64,000 nucleotides of DNA, taken from contig OY282352.1 in NCBI GenBank assembly GCA_958295495.1, positions 4,968,049 to 5,032,048 of the forward strand, given 5' to 3'. The DNA comes from an uncultured Latescibacterota bacterium (GTDB lineage: Bacteria; Latescibacterota; UBA2968; UBA8231). Below, in pieces: positions 38,950-46,101 of the stretch. Every line of letters starts with the position of its first letter. Position 1 is the first letter of the stretch. A model generated the notes under the pieces. The model was not told the origin of the DNA and did no database searches. It was given only the letters and a program-made list of their open reading frames with translations. The position numbers and the translations under genes were made by a program.

Positions 38950-41121
38950 ATGAACCCCTGCGCCATCGCCCCCTTGGTTTTCGCGCTAGCCAGTTGCGCT
39001 GCCGATCCCTACCAGACGCCCGGCACCCAGCGCATGGCCGAGCAATTAGCCGCCCTCGCCGCCCATGCCAACGCCGCGGACAACATCTATTTGAGTCAGC
39101 ACCGCGTTGACTGGCTGCGCCGCCAGCCCGCGCCAGACGACCCTCTGCAACAACTCAGCCAGCAGGTCGAACTGGCCAAAGAGCTGCTGCGCGCCGGCGC
39201 GTCCGCTCGAGCAGCCGCCCTCTTTGAGCAGGTGCGCGGCCAAGCTGCTGCCCATCGCTTCCGCACCCGGCCGAGCCTCGAGGAAATGATCGCTCTCGCC
39301 TACTTGCGGCTCGGCGAGCAGCAAAACTGCATCGACGGCCACAACCTCGCTTCCTGCCTGCTGCCCATCGCCGCTGAGGGAGTTCACAAAGCGCAAGACG
39401 GATCGCGGGCGGCCATCGCCTATTACCGAGCAATTTTAGAAAAGACGCCCTACGACCTGACTTCGCGCTGGCTGCTCAACATCGCCTATATGACCGTGGG
39501 CGAATATCCGCACCAAGTGCCAGCCGCCCATCTCATTCCCCCGGAGGTCTTCGCCGCTGACGCCGATATCGGCCGCTTTTCCGACCAAGCCCCCGCCCTA
39601 GGGCTGGATGTCCTCGGCTTGGCCGGGGGCGGCATTATGGAGGACTTTGACAACGACGGCTTCCTCGACATCATCGCCACCTCGTGGGGCCTCAGCGATC
39701 CACTGCGCTACTTCCGCAACCAAGGCGACGGCACCTTTGCCGAGCGCACCGCCGCTGGCCTGACCGGCCTAGTTGGCGGCCTCAACGCCGTGCAGACGGA
39801 TTTTGACAACGACGGCTTCGCCGATGTGCTGGTCCTGCGCGGCGGCTGGTTTGGTGCCGACGGCCTCCATCCCAACTCGCTGTTGCGCAACCAAGGCGAC
39901 GGCACCTTTGCCGACGTAACTGCGGCGGCTGGACTGCTCACTTTACATCCCACCCAGACGGCTGCTTGGGCCGACTTTGACAACGACGGCTGGCTCGACC
40001 TGTTCGTGGGCAACGAGTCCTCCGCCCAACAGCGGCATCCCTGCGAGTTGTTCCGCAACCAAGGCGATGGCACCTTCGCCGACGTAGCACCGGAAGTCGG
40101 CTTGGACGTGGAGGGCTTCGTCAAAGGGGTGGCGTGGGGCGACATTGACAACGACCGCCGGCCCGATCTCTACATCTCCCGCCTCGGACAGCCCAATCTG
40201 CTCTTCCACAACGACGGCCCAGACGCCCAAGGCCGCTGGCGTTTCTCCGACATCACCGCCGGCGCCGGCGTGAGCCAACCGACGTTCAGCTTCCCGGTGT
40301 GGTTTTGGGACTACGACAACGACGGCTTCCTCGACCTGTTCGTCTCTGGCTACAAGGCCGACGCTGGCGATGTCGCCGCCGATTACTTGGGCCTGCCGCA
40401 CAAGGGCGAGCCGCCCCGCCTCTACCGCAACCAAGGCGACGGCACCTTCGCCGACATGGCCCAACAAACCCACAGCGACAAAGTCCTCTACACGATGGGC
40501 TGCAACTTCGGCGACCTCGACAACGACGGCTGGCTCGATTTCTACGCTGGCACCGGCGACCCAGACTACCGTTCGCTAATGCCCAACCGCATGTTCCGCA
40601 ACGCCGCCGGGCAGCGCTTTGAGGATGTGACCACTTCCGGCGGCTTCGGCCACCTGCAAAAAGGACATGGCGTCGCCTTCGGCGATATCGACAACGATGG
40701 CGATCAGGACATCTACGCGGTGGTCGGCGGGGCCTATTCGGGAGACGTGTACACCAATGTGCTCTTTGAAAACCCCGGGCACGGCAACCATTGGATCACC
40801 CTCAAACTGGAGGGAACTAAATCCAATCGCGCCGGGATCGGCACGCGCATCAAGGCCCGAGCGGGGACGCGGACGATTCACGTCCTCGCCGGCACGGGCG
40901 CGAGTTTTGGGGCTTCGACTTTACAACAGGAGATCGGGCTGGGGGAAGCTGAAGTACTCGACGCGCTGATTTTGCACTGGCCTTCGGGCGCGGTGCAGAC
41001 CTTTACAGACGTGCCAGCCAATGGGATGTACCGGGTCCGCGAGGACGCCACGGCCTTAGAGCGTTTGGAGGTCTATCCCCTCGCGCTGGCTACTGACGGT
41101 CCCAGAGCGCATCGCCATTAG
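38950..41121 (+). CDS. TPR / FG-GAP / UnbV lipoprotein
   Basis: A 723-residue lipoprotein. The lipobox is LASC within APLVFALASCAAD. Residues about 30-200 are helical and TPR-like (ELAKELLRAGASARAAALFEQV). From about 215 there is a FG-GAP/VCBS beta-propeller with repeated calcium-binding loops, such as DFDNDGFLDI and DIDNDGDQDIY. The C-terminus is an ASPIC/UnbV domain (NHWITLKLEGTKSNRAGIGTRIKARAG, then LHWPSGAVQTF). CRTAC1-like proteins of this kind are cell-surface binders. The ATG at 38950 places the signal sequence correctly. It converges on the membrane-TPR gene. Confidence 0.85.
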   Translation: MNPCAIAPLVFALASCAADPYQTPGTQRMAEQLAALAAHANAADNIYLSQHRVDWLRRQPAPDDPLQQLSQQVELAKELLRAGASARAAALFEQVRGQAAAHRFRTRPSLEEMIALAYLRLGEQQNCIDGHNLASCLLPIAAEGVHKAQDGSRAAIAYYRAILEKTPYDLTSRWLLNIAYMTVGEYPHQVPAAHLIPPEVFAADADIGRFSDQAPALGLDVLGLAGGGIMEDFDNDGFLDIIATSWGLSDPLRYFRNQGDGTFAERTAAGLTGLVGGLNAVQTDFDNDGFADVLVLRGGWFGADGLHPNSLLRNQGDGTFADVTAAAGLLTLHPTQTAAWADFDNDGWLDLFVGNESSAQQRHPCELFRNQGDGTFADVAPEVGLDVEGFVKGVAWGDIDNDRRPDLYISRLGQPNLLFHNDGPDAQGRWRFSDITAGAGVSQPTFSFPVWFWDYDNDGFLDLFVSGYKADAGDVAADYLGLPHKGEPPRLYRNQGDGTFADMAQQTHSDKVLYTMGCNFGDLDNDGWLDFYAGTGDPDYRSLMPNRMFRNAAGQRFEDVTTSGGFGHLQKGHGVAFGDIDNDGDQDIYAVVGGAYSGDVYTNVLFENPGHGNHWITLKLEGTKSNRAGIGTRIKARAGTRTIHVLAGTGASFGASTLQQEIGLGEAEVLDALILHWPSGAVQTFTDVPANGMYRVREDATALERLEVYPLALATDGPRAHRH

Positions 41122-41134
41122 GCAGGACCGCCGC

Positions 41135-43009
41135 TTACAGCCGGGCCAACAGCCGCGCGGCCGTGGCGTGGTTCGGCTCCACCGCCAACAACTGCTGCAA
41201 GGCCTGCCGCGCCGCGGCGCGGTGGCCCAGCCGCTGGTAGGAAAGCGCCATGCTCAAATAGGCTTTGACGTGGCGTGGCTCTAAAGAGAGCGCCGCGGCA
41301 AACGCAGCGACTGCCCGTTCGTTCTCTCCGGCCTTCTGCAAGGCCAACCCCAAGTTGAAGTGGTGCGAGGCATCGGCCCGGTCGAGCGCGACGGCCTTTT
41401 CGTAGGCCGCGAGCGCCGCTGAGAAGTTTCCCATCTGCAAATAGGCCGTGCCGAGGTTGTTGTGCGCCGGGGCGTAGTCGAACTCGTCGAGGGCCTCGCG
41501 GAAGCGTTTTTCCGCCTTGGCGAATTCGCCCCGCTGCAAAAAGACCAAGCCCTGCGCGTTGAGTGCTTCGACGTAGCGCGGCTTGCGGTCTATGGCCTGC
41601 TGGTAGTGGATATGCGCCTTGTCGAGCGCACCCTGCCGCGCGTAGAGTAGGCCGAGGTTCTTATGCGCCTCATAGGCCCCCCCGTCCAGCTCCAGTGCCC
41701 GCCGATACTGGCCAGCAGCCTTTTCCCAATCGCCCTGCCGCGCGTATAAGACGCCGAGGTTGTTGTGGGCACCGGCCAAATCCGGGAACAACTCGACCAT
41801 CTTCTCCCGCGCCTCGGCCTCGTTGGCCGTCCAATAAAACTGGAAAAGCGAGAGCGCCATCACCGGCAGCGCAAAATAGGCCACTTGCCGGCCGGCCTCG
41901 CGCCAGTACGCGGCCAAGCCGCTTGGCAATGCCTGCAAGCCAATGCGGTTGGACCCTTCCGCGGCGTTGATCCCCAGATTGGCTTGGTTTTTGCGGTCGC
42001 GGATTTTCCAGATGAACCCATCGAAGTAGTAGTGCAAAAGCGTCGAGGTGATGACGAAAATCTCGACCATTTTGATCGCCTGCTCGGACTTGAGGAAGCC
42101 CTCCATCATGTTGATGCTGCCGTAGGCGAAGCAGACTAGCACATAGGCGATCAGTATCGGCAAGGTGCGCGTGGTGAAGAAGGTGCGCAGGAGCTTGGTC
42201 GTGCGCTCCTGCCTTTTGACGAGGTTGTTGTTGTAGATCCAGACAATGGCGAAGTACTGGATATCGTGGAAAACGGCAAAGGCTGCGTAGCCGATGACGA
42301 GGTCGTTGATATGTATCCAGCCATAGTAGATGATAAACACGGTCGTCGCCATCACCGCGACCTTGGGCAGGCTTATCTTCTGACCGGTGACCGCCCGCTG
42401 GACGATATTGGCCAAGTAGGCCGCGAGCACGGCCAGCGTACAATAGAACAGCACCTTTTTGAGCAGGAACGTCAATTCGGCCGACGGGAAGGGTACGCCA
42501 ACGCGCTGATTGTGGTCGAGGATGCGGTGGAAGTATTCGGGGCTATAGATGACCACCGTTACAAAGGCGCACAAGGTCAACAGCCAGTCGAGTCGGGAAT
42601 TGAGCTTGGAGAAAATTTTGTTTTTGGCATCGTAAATACGCATGATGCCGTAGTGCTGCATAAAGAGGTGCCAGATCTCCCACACTAGGACCACCAAGAA
42701 AAGCCCGTGCAGGGTGTTGAATTGCGCCAGCGCCGTCACCACGAGCACGACAATTGGCGCGACGATGAACTTCTCCTTGAAGGTGCTGAATAGCTCTGGG
42801 TCGCCGTAGGCGCGCATAAACCCGGGCAGGTGATGCCCGGTGGCAAACAATGCCAGCGCGTAAAAGGCAATGGTCTGCGAGTCGAACACGGCCCGCAGGG
42901 GCAGCATGGTCACCAAGCACAAAAGCGGCGTACCAATAAAAAAGAACAGGTCGCCAAAGGGCGAGATGATCCACTTCTGCTCGCGATACACAGCTCGAGC
43001 GACAGTCAT
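41135..43009 (-). CDS. Multi-pass membrane protein with C-terminal TPR array
   Basis: A 624-residue protein. Residues 1 to about 400 hold roughly eight to ten membrane helices with conserved-looking histidines (TGHHLPGFMRAYGDPE, LFMQHYGIMRIYDAKNK, VFHDIQYFAIVWIYNNN). From about 420 there are five or six TPRs (GAHNNLGVLYARQGDWEKAAGQYRRALELD and so on). I do not know the family; the histidine pattern faintly recalls Brp/Blh-type or desaturase-like membrane enzymes. The ATG at 43009 has GAGG six bases upstream and lies nine bases after the preceding surface-protein gene, so it is probably the last gene of the array. Confidence 0.75.
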   Translation of the reverse strand: MTVARAVYREQKWIISPFGDLFFFIGTPLLCLVTMLPLRAVFDSQTIAFYALALFATGHHLPGFMRAYGDPELFSTFKEKFIVAPIVVLVVTALAQFNTLHGLFLVVLVWEIWHLFMQHYGIMRIYDAKNKIFSKLNSRLDWLLTLCAFVTVVIYSPEYFHRILDHNQRVGVPFPSAELTFLLKKVLFYCTLAVLAAYLANIVQRAVTGQKISLPKVAVMATTVFIIYYGWIHINDLVIGYAAFAVFHDIQYFAIVWIYNNNLVKRQERTTKLLRTFFTTRTLPILIAYVLVCFAYGSINMMEGFLKSEQAIKMVEIFVITSTLLHYYFDGFIWKIRDRKNQANLGINAAEGSNRIGLQALPSGLAAYWREAGRQVAYFALPVMALSLFQFYWTANEAEAREKMVELFPDLAGAHNNLGVLYARQGDWEKAAGQYRRALELDGGAYEAHKNLGLLYARQGALDKAHIHYQQAIDRKPRYVEALNAQGLVFLQRGEFAKAEKRFREALDEFDYAPAHNNLGTAYLQMGNFSAALAAYEKAVALDRADASHHFNLGLALQKAGENERAVAAFAAALSLEPRHVKAYLSMALSYQRLGHRAAARQALQQLLAVEPNHATAARLLARL

Positions 43010-43017
43010 GGCATACC

Positions 43018-45387
43018 TCAATAGGCTACGGCTAGGGTGCGTACTACTTGGCCCTGCCCAGCGTCGGCCCCTGCGTCGATGCGGCACACGTACACGCCGG
43101 GCACCACTCGCGCACCCGACGCATCCAACCCGCCCCAGCTAAACGACTGCAACACGCCCGCACCCGACGAAGCAAGCACCGCCACTTCCCGACCCGCCAA
43201 GTCGAATATGCGCACACTCGGAATCGCATCCACCGCCTTGAACAACGCAAAGTGAATCTGCACGCGGTCGTTGATCCCATCGCCATTGGGCGAAAAAACC
43301 GGCGGCACAACCTGCAAAGCGCCGATCAACCGCTCGCTGCCGGGCAGGTCGGGCAGAAATACCACGTTGGCTTGCCGCTTGGCCGCCTCCACCGACTGCC
43401 ACAGCCCCGGACGCGCTTCTTGCCCCAAGTCGGCGGCAAAAACCGTGGCGTTGTGCAGCACCTTGGTGGTAAATTCCACCGCCAGCGAATCCGTCCGCAC
43501 CGTCTCCGGCAAATCCACCCACAGCAGCGAATCCCCAGCCACGCGCACCGCACTCGCCGCGCGTTCCACGCCGCCAATCCGCAGCCGCACGTCCGCTGCA
43601 TCCACCGCACTCGGCGTGAAAAAGCGCAACCGGTCAAAGCCCGAATCCTCCTCGGCCGCCCTCGTTTGCAGCGCGTAGGTAAACCGCGTCGCCTCGTTGG
43701 GTACGGCATGGCGCGGCGCAATCTGCCCGGTCGCCTGCGCGACCAGTGCGTCCTCAAAATCCAGCGCGAGGGCGTGCAACACCGGCGCGACAGCGGGATC
43801 CTCGGTGGAGAGAATCAGTTCCAATTGAATAAAGCGGCGCGGCGTCTCCGACTTAAACGCCTCGCCGGAAAACTGGTAGAAGTTGCTCCACGCACTCCAA
43901 TCGGCTCCAACGGCGACGGTGGTGTCAATGGGGCCGCGGATGACTTTGGGCAAGCTGTTGTAGCGCGTCTGGGTGACTTCCGCGCCCTTTTTGTCGTAAA
44001 AGGTGTATCGCTCTTGCAGGGTGTTGCCCGTGCGCGAGCGCACCTGCAATCGCGTCGGCTCGGGCGTCGAAGCCTCCCAGCGCAAGCGCTTGATGGCTTT
44101 GGGGCGGTCGTCGCCAGCGAGTTGGCCGAGGTCGATAAAATCCGAGCGCAGCACCACTTGTGCGGGATAGCCCGGCGAGAACAGCATCAACTCCATGGGA
44201 TGGGAAAACCAGCCGCTGTCCTCGTGGCCGTGCCAGAAGATGTAGCGCATCTTGCGCGGCTGAAAAAGATAGCGGATGTGGCGGACCTGCCGTGCGGAGG
44301 CCAACGCCGCGTCAATGGCGATGTCCTCGCGCAGCAGGAAGGCCAGGTCCAAATCTCCGCCCGTAGTGAGCCGCCCGTCTGAGAACAAGATGTTGTAGCC
44401 GCGCCCGTGGTGCAGCCCTTCAAACAAGAAACTCGACGTGCCTTCGCCCCGAGTCTGAAAATATATGAACATCTCGTCAATCCAGAACAGCGCCCCCAAA
44501 TCCACCTGCCACCACAGCCCGCCCTCGCGCCAGCCGCCCTTGGTCCCCCCCGAGGTGAGGATATTGCCGAAGGTGTCCATATTGCCATCGAACATGTTCT
44601 GCGGCTCGCGCGCCAGCAGGCCGTGCTCAAAGCGCCCGCCTCGCTCCAAGGTCCCCAAGCTAACGTTGTCCCCCTCGGCGAGGACCTCGATTTCGGCCAG
44701 AGCTGCATCGCGGCTCTTTTCATCGGCGACGACGCGGATCAGCCGCACCATCTGGAAGTCCTGCTCGGCATTCAAATCAACGCTTCTGTCCGCGTCAATG
44801 ACTCGCGTGGTATCCAGCGCACTGCCCAACAGCGGAATCGCAATGGTAGTCTCGACGTTGGGCTTGGTCGTCTGGAAGATCTTGCGATAGCGGAACACAT
44901 CGTCTTGGGCTTGGATTCGGGCACCCTGAGTGACAAAGACGCTAAACTGCTGCAAGGGACGCACCCCCTCCTCGTCGGGAAACGTCAGCTTAATCTCTCG
45001 CGCCAGCACCGGCCTTCCCAAGTCGATATCGACCGACCAATCAACGAGTTGATCCGCAACATCGGGCTGCCAATAGGTCGTTGGATCGCCATCAATGAGC
45101 TTGGGTGCATCCGCCTCGTTGCTACCGGCACGCCATATCCCCCCAGAGACCTCGCCGCGCTTCTGGGAGGGATGGGTGAAGAGGTGGGCATCGAGGGTGG
45201 CGTTGATCTGCTTGCGAAACTTCTTCAACTTCAGCGAGCCGTCGTCGGCAAACTGGACGATGTCCACTGGCATGTCCCAAGTCGCCCACTCGGCCGGGGA
45301 GTCGAAGCGAATTTCCTCGCCGCGGCTCGGGCCGGGGAGCAACAGGCCCATCAGCAAGCAGTAAACCCCGCGTTTGCTCTGCATCAT
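43018..45387 (-). CDS. Secreted discoidin-like surface protein, FlgD-type C-terminus (paralogue 1)
   Basis: A 789-residue exported protein with signal peptide (VYCLLMGLLLPGPSRG). Two F5/8 type C (discoidin)-like, ligand-binding domains are visible: LIDGDPTTYWQPDVADQLVDWSVDIDLGRPV and, later, MFDGNMDTFGNI with WWQVDLGALFWIDEMFIY. Beta-rich segments follow. The C-terminus is a FlgD/Ig-like domain starting VFSPNGDGINDRVQIHF and ending LAVAY. Such domains bind carbohydrates or are used in surface anchoring or secretion. It is the last of four related genes in a row; its N-terminus and C-terminal half nearly duplicate paralogue 2. Confidence 0.8.
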   Translation of the reverse strand: MMQSKRGVYCLLMGLLLPGPSRGEEIRFDSPAEWATWDMPVDIVQFADDGSLKLKKFRKQINATLDAHLFTHPSQKRGEVSGGIWRAGSNEADAPKLIDGDPTTYWQPDVADQLVDWSVDIDLGRPVLAREIKLTFPDEEGVRPLQQFSVFVTQGARIQAQDDVFRYRKIFQTTKPNVETTIAIPLLGSALDTTRVIDADRSVDLNAEQDFQMVRLIRVVADEKSRDAALAEIEVLAEGDNVSLGTLERGGRFEHGLLAREPQNMFDGNMDTFGNILTSGGTKGGWREGGLWWQVDLGALFWIDEMFIYFQTRGEGTSSFLFEGLHHGRGYNILFSDGRLTTGGDLDLAFLLREDIAIDAALASARQVRHIRYLFQPRKMRYIFWHGHEDSGWFSHPMELMLFSPGYPAQVVLRSDFIDLGQLAGDDRPKAIKRLRWEASTPEPTRLQVRSRTGNTLQERYTFYDKKGAEVTQTRYNSLPKVIRGPIDTTVAVGADWSAWSNFYQFSGEAFKSETPRRFIQLELILSTEDPAVAPVLHALALDFEDALVAQATGQIAPRHAVPNEATRFTYALQTRAAEEDSGFDRLRFFTPSAVDAADVRLRIGGVERAASAVRVAGDSLLWVDLPETVRTDSLAVEFTTKVLHNATVFAADLGQEARPGLWQSVEAAKRQANVVFLPDLPGSERLIGALQVVPPVFSPNGDGINDRVQIHFALFKAVDAIPSVRIFDLAGREVAVLASSGAGVLQSFSWGGLDASGARVVPGVYVCRIDAGADAGQGQVVRTLAVAY
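43052..44201 (-). repeat. Near-identical C-terminal half shared with paralogue 2, copy 1
   Basis: About 1.15 kb matches 46136-47285 in the same orientation with only scattered single-base differences. The match stops sharply near 44202, just upstream of the codons for GWFSHPMELMLF. Recent duplication followed by gene conversion is the likely cause. Confidence 0.9.
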
Positions 45388-45423
45388 ACCGTTTTAACAG
45401 GTTAGCAGGAACGCCTTTATCAC

Positions 45424-45648
45424 CTACATCAATTCTCGAAACTTTTCTTCGTCAATTCCCGTCTGTCGCAGCATTTCATAAAACAGCCACCGGGGAATGT
45501 CGCGGCCATGTTGGTGGCTGATGCGAACGCGCAAGATCGTTCCGTTTGCGAGCACTTTACGCCAAGTCTCGTGTTTTCGAGAGCGAACTTTTTCAAATCC
45601 CAAAACCCGTAACACTTTGCGAAATTGATCAAACCTGTATCCGGCCAT
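45424..45648 (-). CDS. hicA: HicA-like mRNA interferase toxin
   Basis: A 74-residue HicA-type toxin. It has the double-stranded RNA-binding-like fold pattern: FRKVLRVLGFEKVRSRKHETWRKV with the catalytic His (about H26), then ILRVRISHQHGRDIPRWLFYEMLRQTGIDEEKF. HicA cleaves mRNA in the cytoplasm unless held by HicB. It overlaps the upstream antitoxin by 20 bases. The ATG lies within the end of hicB. The order is antitoxin first. Confidence 0.85.
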   Translation of the reverse strand: MAGYRFDQFRKVLRVLGFEKVRSRKHETWRKVLANGTILRVRISHQHGRDIPRWLFYEMLRQTGIDEEKFRELM

Positions 45649-45958
45649 GTTTAATTTCGATTAGCATTCGAATATCCCAAGCATCTTTACACGCTGCAAT
45701 CGCCTCGATGTAAGGCAAGTGATGGTCTCGCTTGGGACAGTTTTGATAGATTTCCAACTCCTCTAGATATTCCTCAGCATAATCCTGCATGGCTTCCAGC
45801 ATATCTTCCAAGGCTTCATTAGGCGTTGCCATTTCGGTCACCAGATCCAACTCAGGACAGAAAGCGCATACCAATCCTTCATCTCGCGCAAGAATCATTG
45901 TCAATCGTTTTTCAGACAATGAAATTTTCGGTGGTAAGTTAGAGGTATCCAACGTCAC
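45629..45958 (-). CDS. hicB: HicB-like antitoxin
   Basis: A 109-residue HicB-type antitoxin. LTMILARDEGLVCAFCPELDLVTEMATPNEALEDMLEAMQDYAEEYLEE has the degenerate RNase H-like HicB core. No obvious helix-turn-helix is seen in the C-terminal tail (YIEAIAACKDAWDIRMLIEIKHG), so autoregulation is uncertain. The GTG start has GGAG seven bases upstream. Its base composition is more A/T-rich than the flanking surface genes, in keeping with insertion. It is coupled to hicA by overlap. Confidence 0.85.
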   Translation of the reverse strand: MTLDTSNLPPKISLSEKRLTMILARDEGLVCAFCPELDLVTEMATPNEALEDMLEAMQDYAEEYLEELEIYQNCPKRDHHLPYIEAIAACKDAWDIRMLIEIKHGRIQV

Positions 45959-46101
45959 TTCAGTTCTCCAATTGATGAGAAGCGGCCTAGGCGGCCTCTC
46001 TTAGGGTGCGCGTGAAACCAGCCTTGTTCGCCGATTTTTCGCTTGATCTTGGGGCGCACCGAGAATTTTCAGAGGCTTCTATCTGCCTCTGACAAGCTCC
46101 T

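Noticed and set aside
39640-40720. Regularly spaced repeats within the FG-GAP gene as a CRISPR-like array
   Set aside because: They are codon-level repeats of the calcium-loop motif in a beta-propeller and vary in sequence and spacing.
43048-44382. Long plus-strand open frame (444 codons), with a similar one at 46336-47490
   Set aside because: Both lie opposite the repeated surface-protein genes and mirror each other only because the coding strand is repeated.
46070-46091. Inverted repeat CAGAGGC/GCCTCTG as a terminator of paralogue 2
   Set aside because: No T-run follows on the transcribed strand; the stem is only seven base pairs.
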